A stretch of 14,244 nt of DNA from Candidatus Methanodesulfokora sp. (GTDB taxonomy: Archaea; Korarchaeota; Korarchaeia; Korarchaeales; Korarchaeaceae): the NCBI GenBank assembly GCA_023269865.1, contig JAGDWR010000031.1, positions 1 to 14,244 on the forward strand, written 5' to 3'. The notes under the pieces were generated by a model. It was not told the DNA's origin and searched no databases. It was given only the letters and a program-made list of their open reading frames with translations. The position numbers were made by a program, and so were the translations under genes. Positions 1 through 8,103 of this stretch are shown one piece after another. Within the stretch, counting starts at the first letter, position 1; each line of letters begins with the position of its first letter.

Positions 1-330
1 CTCTATTCTGATTCTATCTGCATGAACTTCGACGTAAACCTCCTCTTCCCTGACCTCAGCTACTACAACTATTCTATCACCATAATCCATTATATCATAA
101 TTGCTTTCCTCACTCACCTCCTTTATCTCTCCTCTGCTTCCAAAATACCTTATCTCAGGCTTTCCATCCGGTCCAAGTCCGTAATAGTAGCCGTATACAA
201 AGGGTCCTTCATCATTTTCAACTTCCCTTATTCCCTCATCCTCCAGCATCTTTCTCATGTCCTTCTCAAGCTGCATGAATATCTTCATTATCTCCTTGAA
301 CCAGGAATCAATCGGATCATCATCCTCCAT
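1..330 (-). CDS. Hsp20/alpha-crystallin family small heat shock protein (C-terminus off the window)
   Basis: Reading the minus strand from the ATG at 330-328 gives 110 uninterrupted codons to the left edge, so the 3' part is missing. The N-terminal arm is acidic (starts MEDDDPIDSWFKEIMKIF), followed by a segment around residues 44-65 with the pattern VYGYYYGLGPDGKPEIRYFG, which is typical of archaeal Hsp20 proteins. From about residue 78 (YDIMDYGDRIVVVAEVREEE) the beta-strands of the alpha-crystallin domain begin. The family forms ATP-independent cytosolic oligomers that hold unfolding proteins. An in-frame TAA lies upstream and no other start codon intervenes, so the ATG is the likely start. 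It lies 54 bp downstream of rad50 on the same strand but has its own TATA-like box, so it may be transcribed separately. The family call rests on recognised motifs; no complete domain is visible. Confidence 0.85.
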   Translation of the reverse strand, partial: MEDDDPIDSWFKEIMKIFMQLEKDMRKMLEDEGIREVENDEGPFVYGYYYGLGPDGKPEIRYFGSRGEIKEVSEESNYDIMDYGDRIVVVAEVREEEVYVEVHADRIRIE

Positions 331-364
331 GCTTACGCCCTTCTCACCAACTTAGCCTGAAGGA

Positions 365-380
365 AGTATATAAGCTATAT
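365..380 (-). promoter_or_regulatory. Putative TATA box for the Hsp20 gene
   Basis: On the minus strand this stretch reads ATATAGCTTATATACT. The TATATA core is centred about 40 bp before the Hsp20 ATG, which would put transcription start about 15 nt upstream of the start codon. It lies between the rad50 stop and the Hsp20 start. This is inferred from position and composition only. Confidence 0.5.
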
Positions 381-384
381 TTCA

Positions 385-3072
385 TTATTGGGCAACTTCT
401 GCTATTGAAATTCCAGATCTATCCCTTCTGACCCTCACTATCTGATCTGCTACTGCCTCGAAATCCTTCAGATGGGTCACAACTATGAGCTGCATCCTGC
501 CTCCCAGTTGTGGCAGCCTGTCAACTATCTCAATTAGGTTTTCCCTCCTTATATCATCCAGGTGGACAGTAGGCTCATCCATTATCAGGAAGTCCATTCT
601 TCCAGCTTTTGCCAGAGCGATTCCAAGCCTAAGGGATATTGCTGCTGCTATCTTCTCCCCTCCGCTTAAATTCTCCATGGAAAACCTCTGATTTCCTCTT
701 ATCAGGCTTATGCCATAGTCCTCAGTGAGCTCGAGTTTCTCATAGGGGAGGCCGAAGTCCCTGAATATCTTGTTTGAGTAGTACTCTATGGCGGCTTTTC
801 CCCTCTCTCTCAGTATCCTCTGAATCCCATCCTTGCTAAACGCATTCCTTACCTCATGTATGGCTTCCAGAAATCTTTTAATTTTATTTAAAGTCTTCTC
901 CTTCCCCTCAAGATCAGATATCTCAACCTCCAGGGATCTGACTCTCTCCTCCTTTGTTCTAATCTCCCCTTCTATCTGTGATATCCTCCCAATTATTCCC
1001 TCTCTCTCCTTGCTCAGGCTATCAATGCCTTTCTTCAGCTCTTCATATATCTCCTCCTTGAATCCCACCTCATCGATCTCCCTTCTGAGCTCCGAAATTC
1101 TCCTCTCAAGCTGATCTATCTCTGAATTCACCTCATTTAGCCTCCTTCTGAGATCATCAAGCTCCCTTATCAGCTTATCTGCCTCCTCCCATCTTTTCCT
1201 TGCGTCCTCAAGCTCATGCTCAAGCCCTCTCTCCACGCTCATCCCAGCTTTCTTTATCTCCTCAGCTATCCTTTCAGCCTCCTTGTTTAAAGTCTCTAAT
1301 TTCATCTTATACTCATCCAGCTCTTCCTTCCTCCCCTTAATCTCCTTAGAAAGTTCCTCTACAGTTTTTCCGTACCTGCTTAGCTCCCCTATGCGTCTAT
1401 TCAATTCATTTATTTTCCCCCTCAAATCCACAAGCTTCTTCTCCTTCTCTTCCTTCCTGGATAATTTTTCATTAAGGGTTCTTACCTTCTCCCTCCTTAT
1501 CTCAATCTCCTTCTGCTTCTCCTCAATTTTCTGATTCAATAAACTGGCTTTCTTCTCCAGATCTGCCATATCCTCAGCTTCCCTTCTTTTTCTCTCAAAT
1601 TCCTCCTTTTTGCTGGCAATCTCCTTCTCAATCTCCTTTATTTTTAAAATGAGCTCATCAACTTCCTTTCTCTTCTCAGAGATTATCTCCATTCTCCTCT
1701 CATCGGAGAGCTCAGCCGAGCAAACTGGGCACCTTCTCTCTCCCTTCTCAAGAATCTCTATGATCTCCTTAAGCCCCGATACCTCCCTGTTTCTGCTCTT
1801 CACCTCGGCTTCAAGAGAAGATATCAAGTTTCTCAGATCATCAGCCCTGCTTTGCATATCAAGCAGGATGTTTTTCAGAGCGGGGATGTCCTTGGCACCT
1901 GCCAACTTTAATATCTCATCAATCCTTCTTCTTGAGAAATTAATCTCATCCTCAGCCTTATTTATTATATCTTTCTCAGCCTTAAGCTCTCCTTCTATTC
2001 TTTCCAGCTCCTTCATCTCCTTCTCAAGAAAATAAACTTCCCTCTCAATTTTGCTTTTTTCCTCCTCCAGCTCAGGAATCATCTTTTTTGCAGTCTCTAT
2101 CTCCTCTATTTCCCTCTCAAGTCTTGTTATCTCATTGTTAATGTACTGTATCTCCCCTATCAACCGCCAGTAGTTGAGATACTGCTCATAAATCCTCGCC
2201 TTCTTCTCAAGCTTTTCAATTTCCTCCTGGCCGAGAATTCTCCTGAGCATCTCATTCTTCAGCATAATGTCCCTGTTTATATCCTCTCTTCTCCTCTCCC
2301 TCTCCTCTTTTCCCCTTCTGATTTCCTCAAGTTGAGCGCTTAATTTATTGTGTAGATCCCTTTTCTTCTCCTCCTCCTCTATCCTCCTCTTAATTTCATC
2401 TATCTTCATGGAGATCTCCTTTTCCTTCCTCTCAAGCTCGCTCTTTTCCTCATTCTTCTTTGCTAGATCATCCTTTATTCTTCCAAGCTCCTCTTTCAAA
2501 TTGCCTATCCTCTTTACCTCTCCCTCAAGCCCTGATTCCCTCTGCTTTATCTCAGATATGACATCTCTCAGCTCCTCATATATCTCCTCAAGATCCTCTG
2601 TCCCCAAAATCCTTCCCACTATTTTCTTCCTCTCAGCAGGCTTTGCATTGAGCAGAGAAGCTATTTCCCCCTGTCTTATGTATATCGTGTTCTCAAATAT
2701 ATCAGATCTTAGTCCTAGTTCCTCCAGGCTTTTGTTTACATCCTGGCTTCCGTGCTGTATCATCCTCCACATATCACCTTGTCTCACCTCAAGCTTTGAC
2801 TCAGGCTTTCCCTCTCTTCTCGCCCTAGTTATCCTGTACTGCTTTCCATCTATCTCTATCACTAGGCTCACTATCATCTCCCTTGAGCCCTTTCTCATGA
2901 GCTCCTCCTGATTCCTGTAGCTCATTGGAAACAGAGCATAGTTTATGGCCTCAAGAATGGAGCTCTTTCCAGCCCCATTCTCCCCTATTATAGCGATAAC
3001 TCCATCGGAGAAATCGAGCTTCGTGTTGATATGGGATCTGAAATTCCTCAGGTCAACTGATATTAGCTTCAT
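385..3072 (-). CDS. rad50: DNA double-strand break repair ATPase Rad50
   Basis: This 895-residue SMC-like ATPase matches the usual archaeal Rad50 length. The N-terminal half-domain begins MKLISVDLRNFRSHINTKLDF and has Walker A GENGAGKS at residues 30-37. Two long, highly charged coiled-coil arms (roughly 160-430 and 460-730) flank a zinc hook CPVC at 448-451. The C-terminal half carries the ABC signature LSGGEK near residue 802 and Walker B plus D-loop (FLIMDEPTVHLDD) near 827-839. Rad50 dimerises through its head domains and zinc hook and gates Mre11 nuclease access to DNA ends in an ATP-dependent way. The start ATG overlaps the end of mre11 by 20 bp, indicating translational coupling. It is the last gene of the nurA-herA-mre11-rad50 operon. 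All key motifs are present, with no sign of damage. Confidence 0.98.
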   Translation of the reverse strand: MKLISVDLRNFRSHINTKLDFSDGVIAIIGENGAGKSSILEAINYALFPMSYRNQEELMRKGSREMIVSLVIEIDGKQYRITRARREGKPESKLEVRQGDMWRMIQHGSQDVNKSLEELGLRSDIFENTIYIRQGEIASLLNAKPAERKKIVGRILGTEDLEEIYEELRDVISEIKQRESGLEGEVKRIGNLKEELGRIKDDLAKKNEEKSELERKEKEISMKIDEIKRRIEEEEKKRDLHNKLSAQLEEIRRGKEERERRREDINRDIMLKNEMLRRILGQEEIEKLEKKARIYEQYLNYWRLIGEIQYINNEITRLEREIEEIETAKKMIPELEEEKSKIEREVYFLEKEMKELERIEGELKAEKDIINKAEDEINFSRRRIDEILKLAGAKDIPALKNILLDMQSRADDLRNLISSLEAEVKSRNREVSGLKEIIEILEKGERRCPVCSAELSDERRMEIISEKRKEVDELILKIKEIEKEIASKKEEFERKRREAEDMADLEKKASLLNQKIEEKQKEIEIRREKVRTLNEKLSRKEEKEKKLVDLRGKINELNRRIGELSRYGKTVEELSKEIKGRKEELDEYKMKLETLNKEAERIAEEIKKAGMSVERGLEHELEDARKRWEEADKLIRELDDLRRRLNEVNSEIDQLERRISELRREIDEVGFKEEIYEELKKGIDSLSKEREGIIGRISQIEGEIRTKEERVRSLEVEISDLEGKEKTLNKIKRFLEAIHEVRNAFSKDGIQRILRERGKAAIEYYSNKIFRDFGLPYEKLELTEDYGISLIRGNQRFSMENLSGGEKIAAAISLRLGIALAKAGRMDFLIMDEPTVHLDDIRRENLIEIVDRLPQLGGRMQLIVVTHLKDFEAVADQIVRVRRDRSGISIAEVAQ

Positions 3073-4228
3073 TCAACCACCTCTCAAGCTTCCTCATGAC
3101 AAAGCTTCTCAGGTCATCCCCTCTCTTCCCCTCCCTAAAGGCCCTGTATATCTCAATTCCCAGCTCTCTCTCGAGTTCTCTTTCCTTGAACATATCCCTG
3201 AGCAACACCTCTATATCCAGCGAGCTCGCTCCTTCAACTATTTTATCTGTTTCCTCTGATGTTAAATCAAGTAAAATCCTAAGATATCTGCCCTCAAGCT
3301 CATCCAGAAGGTCCTTATGAGCTTTGTTTATCTCATCCATGAGATCCTCCCTCGTGCTTGCCCTTATCCTTATCATTGGGGGAATTCTCTCGGATAAAAC
3401 GATCCTTCTCACGTCATCCATAAGGCTATCTATTCCCATTATGCTTGATATCCTTCTCTTAATTATGTGGTAAGGCCTTATCCTCTCAAGCCTCACGAAA
3501 TCCCTCTTTTCTCCATCGGTATCTAGAAGGAAGAAGCCCTTTCCAATCTCCTTGCTCTCCTCAACCTCCCTCTCCTCTATGTTCTCAGTCGATCCAGGAT
3601 ACACGTAAATCCTTCTGCCATCGCTGTGCTCCTTCCTGTTGTGGTAATGCCCTAAGGCGAAGTAGTCAAAGGGAAATCTCTCTATGTCCGCCTTGTGGAT
3701 CTCAGTCTTGTACTCAACAAGAAAAGGTGATATCCCCTGATGTAGCACCATTATCCTGAATCCATTATTTCCAGCTCTCTTTGACACCTCCTCCATGGAC
3801 GTTATTAGCTGCTTTCTCATAGATGCTGGATGGTAGGGAATTCCGCATATCACTACATCTCCAAACTCGATGGATGGTCTCTTTTTACCCAGATAAACGA
3901 ACTTCTCACCAAATATCCTCTCTAAAAGGGGAAATGGAGAGTCTTTTCCTCCCTCCGGACTTGGACCTAAGTCATGATTTCCCTGAACTGCGACAAATAA
4001 AGCTCCTGATTCGACTATCCTCATTATCCCATTGACAGCCCTCAGCAGGGTCCAAGGGGCTGGCTTGTAGCTGTCAAATATGTCCCCCGAGTGGATCACT
4101 ATATCGGGTTTCATCCTCACTATCTTCTCAACAGCTTCATCGAACGCGTTGTAGAGATCATGCTCTCTTTCCAGAATTCCATACTGTCTCTTTCCAAGGT
4201 GGGTGTCAGCGATGTGGACTATCCTCAT
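3053..4228 (-). CDS. mre11: DNA double-strand break repair nuclease Mre11
   Basis: This 391-residue protein has the full set of calcineurin-like phosphoesterase motifs: DTHLG (D8, H10), SGDIFD (D49), QGNHD (N84, H85), LHQG (H163) and ALGHYH (H194, H196), followed by YPGSTE. These residues bind two Mn ions and catalyse 3'-5' exonuclease and endonuclease cleavage. The C-terminal part (about 240-391) is charged and helical, as expected for the Rad50-binding region. Its ATG shares an ATGA overlap with the herA stop (4 bp), and its own end overlaps rad50 by 20 bp. With Rad50 it forms the MR complex that recognises and clips DNA ends before HerA-NurA resection. Family assignment is secure. Confidence 0.98.
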   Translation of the reverse strand: MRIVHIADTHLGKRQYGILEREHDLYNAFDEAVEKIVRMKPDIVIHSGDIFDSYKPAPWTLLRAVNGIMRIVESGALFVAVQGNHDLGPSPEGGKDSPFPLLERIFGEKFVYLGKKRPSIEFGDVVICGIPYHPASMRKQLITSMEEVSKRAGNNGFRIMVLHQGISPFLVEYKTEIHKADIERFPFDYFALGHYHNRKEHSDGRRIYVYPGSTENIEEREVEESKEIGKGFFLLDTDGEKRDFVRLERIRPYHIIKRRISSIMGIDSLMDDVRRIVLSERIPPMIRIRASTREDLMDEINKAHKDLLDELEGRYLRILLDLTSEETDKIVEGASSLDIEVLLRDMFKERELERELGIEIYRAFREGKRGDDLRSFVMRKLERWLNEANIS

Positions 4229-5823
4229 CTTATCATCTCCCAGTAGGGGTTCCCCTTTTCCTCAGATGATCTTCCCCATATATCTGTTGCCTTAATGCTC
4301 ACTCCTCCCCTCTTCCCCTCGAATTTGTCGAATTTCACCATGGCAGGTATCTTGACCATCGGTCCAACCAAAATAGCTTCCCCGACGTTTAAAGATGGAA
4401 GGTATCCGAGCATCTCCTCGCTCATGAACTCAGTAGCTCTTATCACATAGCTCTGGTCCTCAGGCTCAACTATTCTGAGGATTATCTTGTTGACCATCTG
4501 GGATAAAACATCTTGATCCAGCTTCTTGGGCCTCTGGCTCACAAGAATCAGACCCACACCAAATTTTCTCCCCTCCCTTGCAATTCTGGATGCTGCCTCC
4601 CTTGTGTAAGTAGTTCTATCATTCGGTATCAGGATATGGGCCTCCTCCAGCACAGTTAGAACTGGAACATGGGGCATTTTGTGCATCACCCTTCTCTTAG
4701 CTCTGGCCAGTATTGTGGAGAGAGCATGGCCCACTATGACATCAGAGATCTCCGTATCCACGGATCCAAGCTTCACGACAACAAGAGCACCGCCTCTTAT
4801 CCTGTCTGCTATCTCCCCCTCATTTGGCTTTATTATATCCCCATAAGTCTCCTTTAGATTTCCTATTCTAGCAAGCAGGCTGTAGATGCTCCCCTTGTCC
4901 TTGCTCTCCACCTCTATCTCACTATCGATAAGCTTGACGCTCTTCCTATCAGATCCCGTTGCATCCAACATCTTTTTCACTACAAGCTCAAGGCACTCAA
5001 GGAAATCCACATCTCCTCCAGGATTGCCTCCAGCTTCCCTGATAAGCTCATTTATCTTATCCTTTTTATGGGCTTGATCGATCAGCTTCCAGGCTCTTCT
5101 CAAATATATGTACTGCTTTGCAGCTTTTTCATAGCTCACACCCAGCAGCTTAGCAAGCTCCTTCAAGCTCAACTTGTTCACATCCAGGAATGGATCTAAC
5201 TCGATCACAGGGCAATCATTTCCAAGGTCTATGCCGGCATATTCCGAGTGCATGTCAAAAAGGACAACAGGGCCTCCTCTCTCCACAACTTCCTTTATTA
5301 TGACAGCAATGGAGTTCGACTTTCCAGCCCCAGTAACTGCTAAAACAGCCAAATGCCTTGATACAACCTCGTTTATGTCTATTTTTACATCAACATCCTC
5401 TCTTGTCAGGAGATGGCCAAGCTTGACCTGACCTGCATCGCTGAAGATCCTTCTGAGGACATCGGACGGTGCTCTTCTCACAGCTCCTCCTGTTGGGGGA
5501 GGGGATCTGGGCATCACAAGCTCAATCCCATTCTCTGTGCTTGTGACCATGCCCAAAAGCCTGACAGTAGCTCTGGCCCAGTTGCTTGGTTTCCCCCCTA
5601 TCATCCTGACTATCTTCTCAACCTCTTCCGCAAATCTCAGAGATCTCTCAGATAGCTCCATAGAACCTCTCTCTACATGCGTTATCATGCCAAGCACGCT
5701 TCTGTTTCCATCGAACTCGAGCACTACATAATCCCCTACTTGGGGTATGTGGTCCTTGCTTGCAACGAACTCCACCTCAGTTGGGGTTGTGACCTCTGCT
5801 ATCATTCCTATTATGTCATTCAT
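4225..5823 (-). CDS. herA: Bipolar DNA helicase/translocase HerA
   Basis: A 532-residue FtsK/VirB4-like hexameric ATPase. The N-terminal HAS-barrel spans roughly 1-110 (MNDIIGMIAEVTTPTEVEF). Walker A is VTGAGKSN at 163-170, followed by VVLFDMHSEYAG at 186-197; Walker B is LTVLEEAH at 389-396, and SQRP at 429-432 is the sensor-like motif. HerA translocates on duplex DNA and stimulates NurA; together they resect broken ends after Mre11-Rad50. I chose the ATG at 5823 over the in-frame GTG at 5841 because that GTG lies inside a strong GGGAGGGAGATG ribosome-binding sequence that fits the ATG. With this start it overlaps nurA by 8 bp and mre11 by 4 bp, so the proteins are probably made in coupled amounts. 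Confidence 0.96.
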   Translation of the reverse strand: MNDIIGMIAEVTTPTEVEFVASKDHIPQVGDYVVLEFDGNRSVLGMITHVERGSMELSERSLRFAEEVEKIVRMIGGKPSNWARATVRLLGMVTSTENGIELVMPRSPPPTGGAVRRAPSDVLRRIFSDAGQVKLGHLLTREDVDVKIDINEVVSRHLAVLAVTGAGKSNSIAVIIKEVVERGGPVVLFDMHSEYAGIDLGNDCPVIELDPFLDVNKLSLKELAKLLGVSYEKAAKQYIYLRRAWKLIDQAHKKDKINELIREAGGNPGGDVDFLECLELVVKKMLDATGSDRKSVKLIDSEIEVESKDKGSIYSLLARIGNLKETYGDIIKPNEGEIADRIRGGALVVVKLGSVDTEISDVIVGHALSTILARAKRRVMHKMPHVPVLTVLEEAHILIPNDRTTYTREAASRIAREGRKFGVGLILVSQRPKKLDQDVLSQMVNKIILRIVEPEDQSYVIRATEFMSEEMLGYLPSLNVGEAILVGPMVKIPAMVKFDKFEGKRGGVSIKATDIWGRSSEEKGNPYWEMIR

Positions 5824-6973
5824 TGAGCATCTCCCTCCCACTATGGAGGTAGCCTCTTATAAGTTCTCTTACCCCCTTAATATCTTTGCTTCCTATTCTA
5901 GCTAGTGTATGGCTCATGAAGAGAGGATATGGATATCCTCTTACCGAAATCCCCCTCAGATCATCCATTATCTCCCTAAGAAACCTCTCATCCCTGGCTC
6001 CCAGGATCTCAACTCTCAGCGGATTAGAGCCCCTCTCAAGCCTGATATAAGAGACTGTTATGGTATAGGGGCTGTCCCAGATGGTCTCAAAGTAGGGCGA
6101 AGCTCTCAGCTCCTGATATTCAGGTTTTGTGTATCCTTCATCCCTGGTCCTCATGTCTATTATCGTCATGTCTGGCATTCCAGCCCTGAAAACCTCCCTT
6201 CCTGATGATCTCTTTGAGATTGCCACTAAAACTGCATCAGATGAGCTTGATAGATCCAAAAGTTTTCTCATTGTCATCACATTTTCGACTCTCTCCATTA
6301 GTGATAGGAGGAGAAGGTCATATCTCCCTCTTTCAGGACCTCTCTCAAGATATCTATCGACTATCTCCTCTGCTATCTTCTCCCTCATTTTTCTGCTCTC
6401 AGGATCCCCTGTAAACACTCTTTCCCCATTAATTTCGCTGCTTAGCTCATCTCTAAGTCTCTCAACAAAATCCCGTATCAGCTCCCTTGGGAGGAACTCA
6501 AGCTTTGTCCCCTCGCCCCTTCTCCTCGAGAGAAATCCAACAAACCTGGATGATTCCTCGAGGATGGAGTAGAGAGATCCATCCATCAGGAGAAGTTTTG
6601 ATCCTCCTTTAATACTTCTCAGAAGGTGCTTCATCTCAAGCGCACTCCTCATGGCAGATATCCTCTCCTCAAGCTTGAACCTCTCAATCCAGCCTATCTG
6701 ATATGTTCTTTCCTTCTGGACTCCCTCTTCGCACAAAGTAGATGTGGCTGCTGATATCGCAAAAACAACATCCCCAGGCCCGAGGGGAAAGGAGTTGCTC
6801 CCGCCATCACAGCCAGTTATCCTACCGTATTTCGCAACTACTTCCTCTGAGCTCTTGGTCGTTGAGGACCATCTGACCCACTTTCCCTCAATGCTGACCC
6901 TGCTCTCTGTATCTATGAACCTCAGGATGGCATCCCTGACCCTCAGCGCCTCCTCCACTATGTCCTGAAACAT
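5816..6973 (-). CDS. nurA: 5'-3' DNA nuclease NurA
   Basis: This 385-residue protein has the NurA domain pattern: CDGGSNSFPL with D56 near the N-terminus, E113 in a helix, LLLMDGSLYS with D131, and TIIDMRTRDEGYTKP at about 270-284 containing the conserved acidic and tyrosine positions of the RNase H-like nuclease core. NurA is a Mn-dependent dimeric nuclease that binds the HerA hexamer and degrades the 5' strand. It is the first gene of the operon. The ATG at 6973 is the only reasonable start, since an in-frame TAA occurs 24 bp upstream and no strong Shine-Dalgarno sequence is visible. In Pyrococcus nurA usually follows rad50, so its leading position here is a local variation. Confidence 0.93.
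   Translation of the reverse strand: MFQDIVEEALRVRDAILRFIDTESRVSIEGKWVRWSSTTKSSEEVVAKYGRITGCDGGSNSFPLGPGDVVFAISAATSTLCEEGVQKERTYQIGWIERFKLEERISAMRSALEMKHLLRSIKGGSKLLLMDGSLYSILEESSRFVGFLSRRRGEGTKLEFLPRELIRDFVERLRDELSSEINGERVFTGDPESRKMREKIAEEIVDRYLERGPERGRYDLLLLSLMERVENVMTMRKLLDLSSSSDAVLVAISKRSSGREVFRAGMPDMTIIDMRTRDEGYTKPEYQELRASPYFETIWDSPYTITVSYIRLERGSNPLRVEILGARDERFLREIMDDLRGISVRGYPYPLFMSHTLARIGSKDIKGVRELIRGYLHSGREMLNE
5828..5839 (-). promoter_or_regulatory. Ribosome binding site of herA
   Basis: On the minus strand this reads GGGAGGGAGATG, a purine-rich Shine-Dalgarno match a few bases before the ATG at 5823-5821. It lies inside the last codons of nurA and overlaps the alternative in-frame GTG at 5841-5839. 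This decides the herA start in favour of the ATG. Confidence 0.6.
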
Positions 6974-7086
6974 AAGAAATTCTGCCTTTTGTGCTTATCA
7001 GCTTTTCCCTCTCAACGCTGAACAATGCCTGGCAATCTATCAACAAGGGTTATTAACTTATAACTGCTTTATACATCAGATGGATC
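6974..7086. promoter_or_regulatory. Divergent promoter region between nurA and the radical SAM gene
   Basis: This 113-bp spacer separates two head-to-head genes. For the plus strand, a TATA-like stretch AACTTATAACTG (about 7055-7066) lies roughly 26 bp before the proposed TTG start at 7087, compatible with a leaderless transcript. A second one, CTTTATAC (about 7067-7074), can be read on the minus strand as GTATAAAG toward nurA, though it would leave a leader of about 75 nt. Neither assignment is proven by sequence alone. Confidence 0.4.
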
Positions 7087-8100
7087 TTGCTGTACTCTCA
7101 ATCAGATAGAGGAGTGATATGTGAGGTTTGTGAGAGGAGATGCCTCATCCCAGCTGGGAGAAAGGGGGCATGCGGAAACTACATGAACTTAAATGGAAGG
7201 CTAAAGCACATCGGTTATGGTGATTTAAGCGCTGTTGAAAGCAGACCAATAGAGTTGAAGCCTCTCTTTCACTACTGGCCAAACAGCACAGCTTTAACTT
7301 TCTCCAACTGGGGCTGCAACTTCTACTGCCCCTGGTGTCAGAACGATCATATAAGCTTCAGATGGCCTTCTGGGAAAAGGAAGTTTAGCCCTGAAGACCT
7401 AGTGGAAAGGGCCTTGAGGGAGGGAGATGAGGGGATGTCTGCAAGCTTCAACGAGCCAACAACAAACTTCGATTTCATAATAGATGTCTTCTCTCTGGCC
7501 TCCAAGAGAGGGCTCTACTCGATGATGGTCACAAATGGCTATCAGACGGAGAGGGCAATGAGGATGCTTATAGATGCAGGAGCTGATGGGTGGAGCATAG
7601 ATGTAAAGGGCTGCCCTTCAATGGCTGATAGAAAGGTTCTTCCTCATATAAATCATGAGATACCATTCAGAAATGCTAAGTTAGCATTGGAAATGGGCGG
7701 TCATGTTGAGATAGTCTTTTTGGTTGTTCCAAAGGCAAACGATTTTGAGGGTTGTGTTGATTGGCTGCTGGACAAGCATCTCTCCCTTCTGGGCCCCGAT
7801 GTCCCGCTTCACATAAACAGATATTTTCCAGCGCATTTATGGAAAGAGCCTCCGACTCCAGTGAAGGATCTGTTGAGCTTGGCTGAGAGAGCAAGAAAGG
7901 AGGGGATAAAATATGTCTATGTTGGAAATATCGGGGATCCTGAGCTTGAGAGCACAAAATGCCCCAATTGCGGCAAGATTCTCATTAGGAGGAGCTGGCA
8001 CAGGGTCACATATTTCTCACTTGTGTATGAGAATGGAGTGCACAAGTGTCCCAGATGTGGACATAGAATCTACATGAGAGGAAGATACATACCGAAGTAA
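7087..8100 (+). CDS. Radical SAM enzyme of the COG1180 group (AmrS-like, PflA-related)
   Basis: This 337-residue protein has three visible metal-binding regions. An N-terminal Cys cluster has C12, C15, C19 and C29 in the pattern CEVCERRCLIPAGRKGACG. The radical SAM motif CNFYCPWC (C77, C81, C84) is followed by QN, as usual for this family. A C-terminal zinc-ribbon pair has CPNC at 292-295 and CPRC at 321-324. The IELKPLFHYWP segment (55-65) matches the IE-KPL-H-F-P signature of the AmmeMemoRadiSam radical SAM protein. These enzymes bind a [4Fe-4S] cluster and cleave S-adenosylmethionine; the biological substrate of AmrS is not established, and none of its usual AMMECR1 or Memo partners is in this window. 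No ATG precedes the Cys cluster, and an in-frame TAA lies about 31 bp upstream of the TTG, so TTG at 7087 is the best start; the alternative GTG at 7114 would begin just before C12. A pyruvate formate-lyase activase-type role is a less likely alternative. Confidence 0.88.
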   Translation: MLYSQSDRGVICEVCERRCLIPAGRKGACGNYMNLNGRLKHIGYGDLSAVESRPIELKPLFHYWPNSTALTFSNWGCNFYCPWCQNDHISFRWPSGKRKFSPEDLVERALREGDEGMSASFNEPTTNFDFIIDVFSLASKRGLYSMMVTNGYQTERAMRMLIDAGADGWSIDVKGCPSMADRKVLPHINHEIPFRNAKLALEMGGHVEIVFLVVPKANDFEGCVDWLLDKHLSLLGPDVPLHINRYFPAHLWKEPPTPVKDLLSLAERARKEGIKYVYVGNIGDPELESTKCPNCGKILIRRSWHRVTYFSLVYENGVHKCPRCGHRIYMRGRYIPK

Positions 8101-8103
8101 TCC

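Noticed and set aside
22..360. Plus-strand 112-codon open frame
   Set aside because: It is the complement of the Hsp20-like gene, which has recognisable family motifs; the plus-strand product is low-complexity and unlike a known protein.
833..2911. Several Ser/Phe/Leu-rich plus-strand open frames
   Set aside because: They are antisense shadows of the Glu/Lys-rich coiled-coil region of rad50.
5839..5841. GTG as the start of herA
   Set aside because: It sits within the GGGAGGGAGATG ribosome-binding sequence of the ATG at 5823, and the added residues GGRCS are not family-like.
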